Positions 17,149-26,458 of a stretch of 56,022 nucleotides of DNA are shown here, in pieces (position 1 is the first letter of the stretch; each line of letters opens with the position of its first letter). A model generated the notes under the pieces. It searched no databases. It was given only the letters and a program-made list of their open reading frames with translations, and was not told the origin of the DNA. A program made the position numbers and the translations under genes. The stretch lies in the NCBI RefSeq assembly GCF_025583945.1, contig NZ_JAOEGU010000027.1, positions 1 to 56,022 of the forward strand, written 5' to 3'. The DNA comes from Methylobacter psychrophilus. Lineage in GTDB: Bacteria; Pseudomonadota; Gammaproteobacteria; Methylococcales; Methylomonadaceae.

Positions 17149-19017
17149 CTATATATTTGTCGACTCGGACTCAACTTCAGATACCCACTCCAGCCATTCG
17201 CTAAGAACACACAGCGTCCAGATCGCCCGGGCATGATCAGCTTTACGTTGCATATGTTCTTGCAATAACTCCACTGCAACGTAACGATTAACACCGACCT
17301 GATCCAGCAGCGGCGACGATAATTTTGATTTTGCCCATTCATAAAGCGGTTCGCGCAACCAACTGCTTAAAGGCACAGAAAGCCCGCGTTTTTTACGATG
17401 CACGATATCCGCAGGCAGATAGCGTAGCGCATATTGTTTTAAAAAAACTTTGGTTTGTAGCCGGTTAATACGTTCTTTTTCCGGTAGGGTCGCGGCAAAT
17501 TCCATGACTTCCTTATCAAGAAACGGTGCTCGCAGTTCCAATGCCGATTTCATGCTGGCACGGTCTGCCTTGGTCAATAGCCCTTCCGCCAGTGAAGTTT
17601 CCAGGTCGTGCTGTTGAAGTCGGTCCAGCATTTCTGTTGATAAATAATCATGTCTGGTAATTAACGGTGGTGTTACGCCAAGACGATTTAAAATCGCTGG
17701 AGAAATACAGGACGTCCAGAGTATATGGCGACCCAGAAAGTTGAGCTCATCACCCTGAATAAAGCGTTTAAGCAGGAAGGGGATGGTGACTTTCTTGTCA
17801 CTGGCGGGCCAGCCTTCTACGACACGTCTAACCAGTGTCCTGACTGAACCGGGCAGCCGCGCATAATAGCCGGCAAGATTTGCGCCAAAGTAGGTTGGAT
17901 AGCCGCCGAAAAGTTCATCCGCACCTTCGCCAACCAGCGCTACGCGGACATCCTGCGCGGCACGACTGGCCAAAAGCGCACTGGGAACCCAAGCAGGATC
18001 GGCTAGTGGTTCGCCAACTTGCCGAACGAGTTTGGCGATAGTCGGCGGAAAATCTTCCGGGCGCACCCAAACGGGTACGAACTCGACACCCAACGTATTC
18101 GCTACTTGCTCGGCATAATGTCCTTCGTCATAGGATGCTTCAGTAAAACGAAGACTATAGGCTTTCAAGGTTTTTTCCGGACGAATGGCTCGGGTAACGG
18201 CGGTAATTAAAGAAGAATCGAGGCCACCGCTTAAAAACAGGCCAAAATCGACATCAACTTCGCTTTGCCTGCGCACTGATTCCCGAAAAATATCGTCGAA
18301 CGCGTCCAAAGAACCGGTTTTTTTGCTTGTGTTAACAGCGTTCCAGCTCCAGTAATGCCGGCGTTGAATGCCGCTGGTATCCAGGGTAAGAACTTCTCCC
18401 GGCAACACTTTTTGAATATTTTTAAAAGGCGTTTCAGGAGCGACAAAAAAACCTGCTTGTAAGTAACTGTGGACGGCATTATTACTGACAGTAAAGTCAT
18501 GTTTACCTGGCGATACCAGTGCGGCTATCAGCGAGGCAAAAGCAATAACTCCGTCATTAATCGAGAAGAACAGCGGGCGTTCGCCAGCCCGATCGCGGGC
18601 AAGCAACAGCTTTTTGGTACGCGGATCCCAGATAGCGATGGCAAAGGCTCCCTTGAGCCGTTCTACAAAGGCATCGCCCAGTTCCAGGTACATCGCGGGA
18701 ATGACAGCAACGTCGGTACTTTGCTCAACAGTTCGGCCCCGCTCAAGTAGCCATTCCCGTAGTTCAAGGTGATTATCAATCTCGCCATTGCAGGCCATCA
18801 TAACCCCGCTGTCACGGTCAATAATCGGTTGTTTGCCGTCACTTAAGCCACGAATGGCCAGTCGGGTCATCCCGAAAAGTGCCGAATGATCACCGTCAAT
18901 CCCTGTATCATCAGGGCCTCGATGCATCAATGCATCAATCATTTTGTTAACTTGTTGTGGGATGACGTCGTCGTCAACGATCCCTTCCAGCATAACTAAA
19001 CCACAGATACCGCACAT
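17149..19017 (-). CDS. asnB: asparagine synthase (glutamine-hydrolysing)
   Basis: A 622-residue amidotransferase. An N-terminal class II glutaminase domain starts at MCGICG, where Cys2 becomes the N-terminal nucleophile. The synthetase domain has the pyrophosphate-binding SGGLDSS (263-269) and a later KADRASM segment. I place the start at 19015-19017, one base after the upstream gene's TAA; the longer frame to 19083 would bury the essential Cys2. It converts aspartate to asparagine using glutamine and ATP. Homologues in exopolysaccharide clusters may amidate sugar acids instead. Co-transcription with an ArnT-type sugar transferase makes that alternative worth keeping in mind. Confidence 0.85.
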   Translation of the reverse strand: MCGICGLVMLEGIVDDDVIPQQVNKMIDALMHRGPDDTGIDGDHSALFGMTRLAIRGLSDGKQPIIDRDSGVMMACNGEIDNHLELREWLLERGRTVEQSTDVAVIPAMYLELGDAFVERLKGAFAIAIWDPRTKKLLLARDRAGERPLFFSINDGVIAFASLIAALVSPGKHDFTVSNNAVHSYLQAGFFVAPETPFKNIQKVLPGEVLTLDTSGIQRRHYWSWNAVNTSKKTGSLDAFDDIFRESVRRQSEVDVDFGLFLSGGLDSSLITAVTRAIRPEKTLKAYSLRFTEASYDEGHYAEQVANTLGVEFVPVWVRPEDFPPTIAKLVRQVGEPLADPAWVPSALLASRAAQDVRVALVGEGADELFGGYPTYFGANLAGYYARLPGSVRTLVRRVVEGWPASDKKVTIPFLLKRFIQGDELNFLGRHILWTSCISPAILNRLGVTPPLITRHDYLSTEMLDRLQQHDLETSLAEGLLTKADRASMKSALELRAPFLDKEVMEFAATLPEKERINRLQTKVFLKQYALRYLPADIVHRKKRGLSVPLSSWLREPLYEWAKSKLSSPLLDQVGVNRYVAVELLQEHMQRKADHARAIWTLCVLSEWLEWVSEVESESTNI

Positions 19018-19018
19018 A

Positions 19019-20788
19019 TTAGTTCCCTGTTGGCGTGGGCAGTAGAACTGCCGAGTATTTGGAATTAAGATTGATGACTTCAACGCCGCGCTTCAGCGCA
19101 ATTGCTTTAAGCGCTGCCAACTGGTTTTTATCAGCAAGCAAATAGACCGGGTGAGTGCGCGTGGCAAGCCAGGCATGGGCTTGCGCTATCGGTACGATGC
19201 CTTCTGGCCAAGGTTTGTCAGAATTTAGCGTGAATATGACATAGTTGCTGGTCAGTTCATTACCGTCACGGCTTAGGACCGTCACCAGGCGTTTGAGATA
19301 AAATGGTAGGCCATTGGGCAGGCATTCTATACAAACCAGTTCGGTGGTCGGCGGCAGAGTTGCCGAGATTTTTTCTGCCAGACTACGTGCCGAGCGCGTC
19401 TCCGCATAAATAGATAACGTATTAAAATTAATGGTCAACAACAGCAGGGGAAAACTGATAAATGCCGCAAATATAACGCGCGTGTTTCGACTCCAGAGTG
19501 CACATATCGAAAGTAGGGCAACGAAAGCAAAGGATAGTGCCAAGGGTAGAATCGCAGGTATAAAAGGATCAAAGAGTTCCTGTTTGGACGTGAGTCTGCT
19601 TTTAAGTAGCTCGGGATCAAAAGCAATAGCGCCCAATAATAAAGCTGCCAGGGCGCTAAATAGTAGTAACGGCATGGTTCCATGCCAAACAACGCGTGCT
19701 GCCTGTCCTGTTGTGTCGTTCATTGCCTTGCCAAAAACACGTGCGGTCAGGACGCCAAGAGCCACTACTGCCGTGAGAATATAGCCGGGTAATTTTGATT
19801 GTGAAATAGAGAAAAATACGACGACAACAACGGCCCAGACAATAAACAGGCGATCAGCGCGAGACCAGCTTTTCCTTTTTTTCCAGGCAACAACGATAGA
19901 CTCGGGTAGCAGGAAGCTCCAGGCAAAAAAAGTACCTAAAATAATGGGTGCATAGTAATAAAAAGGAGCCGTCCGATGAAATTCAGTCGTAGTAAAGCGG
20001 GCAATGGATTCTCTCATAATCCCGTAATAAGGAAAGTCAGGGCGCAGAATCGACAGACCGATGAACCATGGCAGCACAATGGCCAAAAAAACTGCCCAAT
20101 TGCGGAGCGTAAAAGCACGCTTCATGGCACTCAATCTTCCTTCAAAGCCATTAAAGATGGCAATGACCAGCGTCGGGATAATAAATCCTACCGGGCCTTT
20201 AATCAGCGTGGCAATCCCCGCACATAAGGCACCTATCAGATACCAACGAACACGCTGTTTTTCTTCGTACTCCTCGGCCAGAAAACAGGCAAAAATGGTG
20301 CAGCTAACAAAAAATGCCAGCGACATGTCGAAAATAACAAATCTTGAAAACGCAATGTAAAGCGGTGTCGTGGTTATGATTAGCATGGCCAGCATGGCGG
20401 TGCGCAGGTCATACATTTTCCGGCAAAACAGAAATACTGCTACGACCAGTGAAAAACCAAAGAAAGCGGAAGAAAGTCTGGCAACGGCTTCCGATTCTCC
20501 AAACAGTGAAAAAGATAAGGCAATAGTTTTGAAATAAAAGGCTGGCTTATCCAGATAAGCCAATCCGTCATAGGTAGGGACCAGCCAGGAACCGGATTGA
20601 CTCATTTCCCTGGCTACTTCTGCATTACGCCCTTCATCAGGTGATAATAATGGCCATCCTCCCAAGCGACCGAACAACATATAGATACTGATAATAAAGA
20701 TAAAAACCAGAATCCAGCGACTTTGCTTGATAGAGGATATGTCGTCATTACCGGCAGAACGATTTGTTTGGGGAGAGAAAAAAGTCAT
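19019..20788 (-). CDS. ArnT/PMT-type GT-C glycosyltransferase
   Basis: A 589-residue polytopic protein with about 11-12 membrane segments. The first periplasmic loop reads GGWPLLSPDEGRNAEVAREM, the ArnT/PMT hallmark with the catalytic DE pair, followed by WLVPTYDGLAYLDKPAF. Such enzymes transfer sugars such as aminoarabinose from undecaprenyl phosphate to lipid A or other acceptors at the periplasmic face. It sits one base upstream of asnB in one transcription unit. No arnBCAD genes are nearby, so aminoarabinose transfer should not be assumed. The C-terminal soluble segment (about 450-589) is as expected for the family. Confidence 0.8.
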   Translation of the reverse strand: MTFFSPQTNRSAGNDDISSIKQSRWILVFIFIISIYMLFGRLGGWPLLSPDEGRNAEVAREMSQSGSWLVPTYDGLAYLDKPAFYFKTIALSFSLFGESEAVARLSSAFFGFSLVVAVFLFCRKMYDLRTAMLAMLIITTTPLYIAFSRFVIFDMSLAFFVSCTIFACFLAEEYEEKQRVRWYLIGALCAGIATLIKGPVGFIIPTLVIAIFNGFEGRLSAMKRAFTLRNWAVFLAIVLPWFIGLSILRPDFPYYGIMRESIARFTTTEFHRTAPFYYYAPIILGTFFAWSFLLPESIVVAWKKRKSWSRADRLFIVWAVVVVVFFSISQSKLPGYILTAVVALGVLTARVFGKAMNDTTGQAARVVWHGTMPLLLFSALAALLLGAIAFDPELLKSRLTSKQELFDPFIPAILPLALSFAFVALLSICALWSRNTRVIFAAFISFPLLLLTINFNTLSIYAETRSARSLAEKISATLPPTTELVCIECLPNGLPFYLKRLVTVLSRDGNELTSNYVIFTLNSDKPWPEGIVPIAQAHAWLATRTHPVYLLADKNQLAALKAIALKRGVEVINLNSKYSAVLLPTPTGN

Positions 20789-21028
20789 CGTTATATTTAA
20801 TGTCTATGTAGGGAGGTTAACCAGGAATGGCAAGTAATGGTGCTGATTTTCGTGTTGAGGAAGTTACCTCGCAGGCAACTTGTTTATCGTAGTAGCTCGG
20901 ATTACCAATCCGGAGCTGACGACCTCTTTCGATTAATTGCATTGTTACCAAGCCAAACTAAAATCGGTCAATATTACCATAGGCTGCATAGGGCGTCGAC
21001 TAACGACCCTTAAGCAGCGTATAAAATA

Positions 21029-21111
21029 TAGGGTGGGTAACGCTTTTTTACACGCCATTTTGGTGCGATTGCTTTAATTTCGGGTAGGCACAAAAAGCAT
21101 GTTCACCCTAC
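21029..21111. repeat. REP-like hairpin (GTAGGGTG type)
   Basis: TAGGGTGGGTAACGCTTTTT at the left and AAAAAGCATGTTCACCCTA at the right form an imperfect inverted repeat across about 40 bases. It resembles a REP-type dispersed hairpin. It lies within a 1.4 kb gene-poor gap (20789-22205) that also holds a MITE fragment, an IS4-type relic and a second hairpin. Confidence 0.55.
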
Positions 21112-21165
21112 CAGACTGCATTAATCGGCAACGTAGGCAGATTTTTCTCACCAGAAATTAATATT

Positions 21166-21240
21166 TAGATTTTCAGAAATTAAATTTCCAATACACGTCG
21201 CTGTAAGATCATGCAGACAACATTCCTTCAAGGGCATAGG
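21166..21240 (+). repeat. MITE copy 3 (3' half lost)
   Basis: The left terminus and left arm are recognisable (TTTTCAGAAATTAAATTTCC, then CGTCGCTGTAAG and ATTCCTTCAAGGG). The sequence then departs from the family, and no right terminal repeat is found. It is a truncated copy next to the transposase relic. Confidence 0.7.
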
Positions 21241-21338
21241 TTTATACACAACTTAAAGCTGCAAAAAGTAGTAACAGATATCATCTGTATAAAAAGCTAA
21301 TAGACATCGATCCGTATCTGGTAAAGCGTTATCAATAG

Positions 21339-21802
21339 TTGGTAATCGGGCATTCCAACGCCACCGATACTTTGAGTAAGGGCTTACGGGCATTGTCCAA
21401 TAAAATTAGCGGTTTTGCCATTACCCAGTCGGCGTGGCGTTTTTATAAAAATTCCGGTGTAACCTTGACGAAACTGCATGAGCCTTTATTACTTTCGGCC
21501 CATGAAGTCATTGCTAGGCATTGTAATAACCATGCCTTATGCATACATGATTGGTTATGCTTGAATTACTAAAACATGGCAGTAAATTGGATAAATACTA
21601 GATAACGCGCGATGTAAAACCAATTCAGAAGCAATAGAAAAAATCAGTAGTTCCTGATGGAACCATTGCCGTACGACTGGTGGTGAGATGCATTTTATCG
21701 GACACTGGCAAAATACTTGCCGAATGCTTACTAATGACCAATGTGGTTGCGGTTTTAGGTACTGGATGCTTAGCTCAGCATGTTTTATTGCCTACAATAT
21801 AA
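21339..21802 (+). pseudogene. IS4-type transposase remnant
   Basis: The first frame (21339-21572) contains SAHEVIARHCNNHALCIHDW followed by LCLNY. A shift to another frame continues KHGSKLDKY, stop, ITRDVKPIQKQ, stop, KKSVVPDGTIAVRLVVRCIL, then SDTGKILAECLLMTNV. These segments match in order the middle of IS4-group transposases, whose 'VRL...LAEWLLLTNV' region I recognise. At least one frameshift and two internal stop codons destroy it, and the catalytic C-terminal part is missing. Confidence 0.7.
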
Positions 21803-21899
21803 GTTAGTCGAGGGACAGATTGGGTTTTATAGTGTCGGATTTTGGAATGATTAAAGATTACAGTTATTATGATCCAGGCTTTAAATTAAAGTTGATTAA

Positions 21900-21934
21900 C
21901 CACGAAGACAAGAAGAAGCTTTGTATCTTCGTGG
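21900..21934. repeat. CACGAAG hairpin, copy 1
   Basis: CCACGAAGA pairs perfectly with TCTTCGTGG over a 17-base loop and is followed by TGATAAT. A similar hairpin with the same CACGAAG core and the trailing TGATAAT lies at 42079-42121. This suggests a small dispersed palindromic repeat rather than a dedicated terminator; no run of T follows. Confidence 0.6.
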
Positions 21935-22205
21935 TGATAATATTTTACGGTTTTTTGAGAATTGACTTCTTAATTAATGACAAGTTACGACTTATATCCG
22001 GTTAGAATAGGGAGCATTTTAGTAAAAGATGGTAATTATTCGGTCCCTCATCTTTTTTAAAGGTAGGAAGTGAATACTTAATAATAAATGGTTTATGAGA
22101 TTGCGTAAGCAGCCGGGAGTCTTTTTAAGCTGGCTTTTCGGTAAGCGGGGTAAAATATTTAAGGTATAACGCTTTTGTACTATGGATTAACAAATAACTA
22201 TTATC

Positions 22206-23209
22206 ATGTCAGAACATAACAGCAAAACAAAAATGACTAAAGACACTACTCAAGCCTCGTTAATCAAGTTAAAAAATTATATTAATCAAGAAATTATTGG
22301 TCAGGATGTGCTTGTTGAAAGGATGCTCATTGGCTTATTAGCCGATGGTCATATTCTGGTTGAAGGCGCGCCGGGACTGGCTAAAACCAGAGCAATCAAT
22401 GTTTTGAGTAAAGGTATTCGCGGCGATTTTCATCGGGTTCAATTTACTCCCGATTTATTACCTGCTGATTTAACCGGAACTGAAATTTATCGACCCCAGC
22501 AAGGTACTTTTGAATTTCAAAAAGGCCCGTTGTTTCATAATCTGATACTGGCTGATGAAATTAACCGCTCACCGGCAAAAGTACAGGCGGCGTTATTGGA
22601 AGCCATGGCCGAGCGGCAAATAACCGTTGGTCAGGCAACTTATCCCTTACCACAATTATTTATGGTGATGGCAACGCAAAATCCTATCGAACAGGAAGGT
22701 ACTTATCCCTTACCTGAAGCGCAACTGGATCGTTTTTTATTGCATGTAAAAGTTGATTACCCGAAGGCTGAACATGAAAAAAGCATTTTGCATCTGGCCA
22801 GATCAGAAGCCCGTTCAGATTCATCGAAAAGTACTGAGAAATTTGAGCCGATAAGCCAAAGTACCTTGTTTGAGGCACGTAATGAAGTGCTGGATATTTA
22901 CATGGCGGAAAGCCTTGAAGATTATTTACTGCAAATCATACTGGCAACCCGTAATCCCGGGGCTTACGGAAAAGACCTGGCATCATGGCTACAATATGGT
23001 GCCAGTCCCAGAGCCAGTATTGCTTTGGATCGCTGTTCCAGAGCCAAGGCCTGGTTATCACAACGGGATTTTGTCGGGCCTGAAGATATTCAGGATATTG
23101 CCTTTGACGTGTTGCGGCATCGCCTGATTTTGTCTTATGAAGCCGAAGCCGAAGGTATTACTACGGATCATTTTATTAAAGAACTGATTTCCAGGATTGC
23201 TGTACCTTG
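22206..23209 (+). CDS. MoxR-family AAA+ ATPase
   Basis: A protein of 334 residues with Walker A GAPGLAKT (54-61), Walker B LILADE (113-118) and the sensor-1 region VMATQNPIEQEGTYPLPEAQLDRF (central part), all typical of MoxR. MoxR proteins act as chaperone-like ATPases, usually with von Willebrand A partners encoded next door, as here. It is the first gene of a plus-strand operon with DUF58, DUF4381 and two VWA proteins, and its TGA overlaps the next ATG by one base. The founding MoxR helps mature methanol dehydrogenase, but this operon type is general and the client cannot be read from sequence. Confidence 0.9.
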
Positions 23210-24139
23210 ATGCTTTTTAATAAACAGGAGATTGCTGCTGACGAACGGGTTTCTGTCACTTTGAAGACGCTGATTGATTTGGCAAGACCTGCCGGCGGTT
23301 TAACGTTGCAGCATAGCCAGAAACGTTCCGGGCAAAGCGGTGGTTATATGTCCCGCTTTAAAGGTCGCGGCATGGAGTTTGACGAGGCCCGTTTATATCA
23401 ACCAGGCGATGATATTCGTAGTATTGACTGGCGAGTGACTGCGCGTACCGGAAAAACGCATACCAAGGTGTTTAGGGAAGAACGTGAAAGGCCGGTATTT
23501 ATTTCTGTAGATAACCGTCGCACCATGCACTTTGCTACACGCGGCGTTTTTAAATCGGTATTGGCGGCAAAATTGGCCGGCTTGTTGGCGTGGACAGCCG
23601 AGCATCATGGTGACCGGATAGGCGGACAGCTATTTTATGAACAGGAATGCCGTGAGTTAAAGCCGCAAAATGGCCGGCATGCGGTGTTACGTTTTTTAAA
23701 TGCGATTGTTTCCAGAGGGGATTCCAAAGGGCGGGTCAGCCAGTTGTCAACGGAAGTTATTCCTATCATTACCCTGGAACAGGTCTTGGCCAGATTAACG
23801 CAACATGCACGCCCCGGCAGTCTGGTTTATATTATCAGTGATTTTCGTGGTATTAATGAACAGGCCGAAACGCATATAGCAAAGCTGTCCCGACATTGTG
23901 AAGTGGTGTTGATTTTTGTCTATGATCCACTGGAAAGCAGTTTGCCCGTTAAAGGTCGCTATCGTTTTACTGATGATACGCGCGATGTGGTTATTGACAC
24001 CAGTGATCAGGAGCGGCTGTCAAGTTATCAACAGCGCTTTGCCCAACGCTTGCAACGCTTGGAATTACTGGCTAAAAGAAGAAGTATTGCCGTCATTCAA
24101 TGCAGTACTACCGAAGACCCGATACAATCTTTAAGATAA
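23210..24139 (+). CDS. DUF58 (VWA-like) protein of the MoxR operon
   Basis: About 309 residues with the DUF58 signature GDDIRSIDWRVTARTGKTH and the following VFREERERPVFISVDNR, where a degenerate VWA-type fold begins. DUF58 proteins regularly sit between MoxR and Bat-type VWA proteins and are thought to be part of the same assembly machine. I choose the ATG at 23210, overlapping the MoxR stop as TGATG; a TTG at 23207 is also possible. The following 100 bases are non-coding and lead into a toxin-antitoxin pair that interrupts the usual order. Confidence 0.85.
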   Translation: MLFNKQEIAADERVSVTLKTLIDLARPAGGLTLQHSQKRSGQSGGYMSRFKGRGMEFDEARLYQPGDDIRSIDWRVTARTGKTHTKVFREERERPVFISVDNRRTMHFATRGVFKSVLAAKLAGLLAWTAEHHGDRIGGQLFYEQECRELKPQNGRHAVLRFLNAIVSRGDSKGRVSQLSTEVIPIITLEQVLARLTQHARPGSLVYIISDFRGINEQAETHIAKLSRHCEVVLIFVYDPLESSLPVKGRYRFTDDTRDVVIDTSDQERLSSYQQRFAQRLQRLELLAKRRSIAVIQCSTTEDPIQSLR

Positions 24140-24241
24140 TTTTAAGTAAGAGATTCGTTCTTAATTCAGGATTGATAATGACCTTACAGCCTCCTATGAT
24201 GAAAAAATCGAATAAAGCTTGGCAACTACAAAGGAAACTTT

Positions 24242-24493
24242 ATGCAAACCATAGCATTTGAAGCTCAAATTAATGAAGGTATTATTCATTTGCCGCAGGC
24301 CTATCGGCATTGGCATGAAGGACAAAAAGTAAAAATTATTGTTTTAAGCGAAGATGAAAATCAGGCAGTTACGGCCGAAAATAAAAACAATGTATCTTGT
24401 TTGGATATGATTCAGGCGGAAGTGGGTGTTATTGTCGATGCTCCCAAGGATTTATCGTCAAATCCGGAATATATGAAAGGCTACGGTGAATGA
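24242..24493 (+). CDS. putative antitoxin of PIN-domain pair
   Basis: An 83-residue protein whose N-terminal half (IAFEAQINEGIIHLPQAY, then WHEGQKVKIIVL) looks like the AbrB/SpoVT or DUF104-like beta fold used by antitoxins to bind DNA. The C-terminal half is acidic and could wrap the toxin (ending NPEYMKGYGE). It overlaps the PIN-domain gene by four bases (ATGA at 24490-24493), the standard antitoxin-toxin arrangement. A strong AAGGAAACTTT ribosome site precedes its ATG. The function is inferred mainly from position and size. Confidence 0.65.
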   Translation: MQTIAFEAQINEGIIHLPQAYRHWHEGQKVKIIVLSEDENQAVTAENKNNVSCLDMIQAEVGVIVDAPKDLSSNPEYMKGYGE

Positions 24494-24912
24494 AACAACA
24501 AGTAATTGTTGATACCGGTGTGTTGGTTGCGATTCTTAATAAGAACGACAGTTACCATGGTTGGGCTATCCAACAATTTGCCAATATACAGCCGCCTTTG
24601 CTAACGTGTGAAGCAATAATTTCTGAAGCCTGTTTTTTACTCAGGCGCTATCAACAATCTAACTTACTGTTGCAATGGTTGGAAAAAGGCGTTTTATCAT
24701 TGCCATTTAGTTTACAAAATGAAATACAGCCACTTAACATATTATTGAAAAAATATAGCGATGTTCCCATGTCATTAGCGGATGGATGCCTGGTCAGGCT
24801 GGCCGAAGTTTATCCGCAAAGCCAAATTTTAACGTTGGACAGTGATTTTAAAGTTTATCGTAAAAACGGTAATCAGCTTATTTCGTTAATATTCCCGGAC
24901 ATAATTGAGTAA
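24490..24912 (+). CDS. PIN-domain ribonuclease toxin (VapC-like)
   Basis: A 140-residue PIN domain. Seen: the N-terminal VDTGVLVAIL with D8, a central acidic residue (E46), D98 in SLADGCLVRLAE, and D117/D119 in LTLDSDF, together the metal-binding acidic cluster of PIN nucleases. VapC toxins cleave tRNA or rRNA when released from the antitoxin, here the gene just upstream. The pair interrupts the MoxR/Bat cluster between DUF58 and DUF4381. Whether it is an inserted module or has been taken into the operon's regulation cannot be told from sequence. Confidence 0.8.
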   Translation: MKQQVIVDTGVLVAILNKNDSYHGWAIQQFANIQPPLLTCEAIISEACFLLRRYQQSNLLLQWLEKGVLSLPFSLQNEIQPLNILLKKYSDVPMSLADGCLVRLAEVYPQSQILTLDSDFKVYRKNGNQLISLIFPDIIE

Positions 24913-24989
24913 GATGTAATTTACACCATATTACATGGTTTTAAATTGTGCATAAAACGCATAAATACTTAATAAACTGAAATAAACAA

Positions 24990-25481
24990 ATGCCAACCAA
25001 TCAGCTCCCCCTTAAAGATATACATCTTCCTGAAGCAATAGGCTGGTGGCCTCCGGCAATTGGCTGGTGGCTGCTGGCAGTTTTGATGCCTCTATTTATC
25101 GTGTTTTTATATTGGCTTTACAAACGCCTGACACGTAAAACAGCGATTAAAACGGCTAAAAAACAACTGGCTTCCATCAAGCAATATTCTGTTCTGGATA
25201 ACGACAAGAAACTGCGTGAACTGTCCATGCTGCTTCGCCGTGTTGCCATCAGCGTTACATCGAGAACCGAGGTGGCGAGTTTAACCGGGCGTCAATGGTT
25301 GGTATTTCTTGATAAATCGGTAACAGGGGCGCCTTTTAGCGACGGCTGTGGTCAGTTGTTAACCACTGCACCTTATCGAAATACCCCGCCTACCGAACCG
25401 GAAATTTCTCAATTAATCAGTCTGTGCGAAGACTGGCTTAATGCTCAAACCTTACCAGCCAAAAGCAAACAAAAATCATGA
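24990..25481 (+). CDS. DUF4381 membrane protein of the MoxR/Bat operon
   Basis: A 163-residue protein with one membrane helix (about 27-47) preceded by the segment IGWWPPAIGWWLLAV, a common DUF4381 opening, and a soluble C-terminal domain (TGRQWLVFLD). DUF4381 proteins stand between DUF58 and the first VWA protein in this operon type. The last four bases overlap the next gene (ATGA at 25478-25481). The spacer after the toxin gene (24913-24989) is short and AT-rich and could carry a secondary promoter. Confidence 0.8.
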   Translation: MPTNQLPLKDIHLPEAIGWWPPAIGWWLLAVLMPLFIVFLYWLYKRLTRKTAIKTAKKQLASIKQYSVLDNDKKLRELSMLLRRVAISVTSRTEVASLTGRQWLVFLDKSVTGAPFSDGCGQLLTTAPYRNTPPTEPEISQLISLCEDWLNAQTLPAKSKQKS

Positions 25482-26458
25482 TTCATTTTGAATGGCCCTG
25501 GCTCTTAACGGCCTTACCTTTGCCTTTATTAATTCGCTGGCTGTTTCCGGCTAATACTCCTATGGAACAGGCGGCATTAAAAGTCCCGTTTATGGATGAT
25601 TTTTCTGAAGGTCAAACACGGGCTGTTTCCCAAACCCGACAATGGCCATTATTATTGGCGGCAATCGCCTGGTTTTTATTGGTGATAGCGTGTGCTCGTC
25701 CACAATGGTTGGGAGAGCCGATTGAACAAGCAGTCAGTGGTCGGGATTTAATGTTGGCAGTGGATTTATCTGCCAGTATGCAAGAACAGGATTTTATTAT
25801 TAACAAGGAACCTGTGGATCGACTGACGGCAACCAAAGAGGTCGCTGTTGATTTTATTAACAGGCGGATTGGAGACAGATTAGGGTTAATTCTGTTTGGT
25901 ACCCAAGCTTATCTGCAAACGCCATTAACATTTGACAGAAAAACCGTACTGACTTTGTTAAATGAATCCGTTATTGGTCTTGCTGGCGACAATACTGCTA
26001 TAGGTGATGCGATTGGTTTGGCGGTTAAGCGTCTTAAAAACCAGCCTGCCAATAGCCGGGTCTTGATCTTGATGACTGATGGTGCCAACACCGCCGGCGA
26101 AGTCTCGCCTTTAAAAGCTGCTGAACTGGCTGCTGCAAGCCAATTAAAAATATATACCATTGGTATCGGTGCCGATGAAATGATGGTCCGCAGTTTTTTT
26201 GGTAACCGCAAAGTTAATCCCTCGCGTGATCTGGATGAAAATACCTTGGTCAAGATTGCCGAGAGTACTGGTGGTCGTTATTTTCGAGCCAGAAATACTG
26301 ATGAACTAAATAATATCTATATGTTACTAGACAAGCTTGAACCCGTTGAAAAAGATAAGCAATACTTTAGGCCGCGTAGTGAACTGTATTATTGGCCATT
26401 ATCAATGGCACTGGCGCTGGCCGCTTTTATCTGTTTATCCCGCGTGAGGTTGTCATGA
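25478..26458 (+). CDS. von Willebrand factor A membrane protein (BatA-like)
   Basis: A 326-residue protein with membrane helices near 8-24, 56-74 and 303-322 and a VWA domain between. The metal site DLSAS (D96, S98, S100) is intact, with the later DGAN and SRDLDENTL segments. BatA-type proteins are inner-membrane partners of MoxR ATPases; the VWA metal site is thought to bind client proteins. The gene overlaps both neighbours by four bases, so translation is coupled along the operon. Confidence 0.85.
   Translation: MIHFEWPWLLTALPLPLLIRWLFPANTPMEQAALKVPFMDDFSEGQTRAVSQTRQWPLLLAAIAWFLLVIACARPQWLGEPIEQAVSGRDLMLAVDLSASMQEQDFIINKEPVDRLTATKEVAVDFINRRIGDRLGLILFGTQAYLQTPLTFDRKTVLTLLNESVIGLAGDNTAIGDAIGLAVKRLKNQPANSRVLILMTDGANTAGEVSPLKAAELAAASQLKIYTIGIGADEMMVRSFFGNRKVNPSRDLDENTLVKIAESTGGRYFRARNTDELNNIYMLLDKLEPVEKDKQYFRPRSELYYWPLSMALALAAFICLSRVRLS

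Noticed and set aside
22206-23209. MoxR specific for methanol dehydrogenase maturation
   Set aside because: The neighbours are the general DUF58/VWA set and no mxa or xox gene is present.
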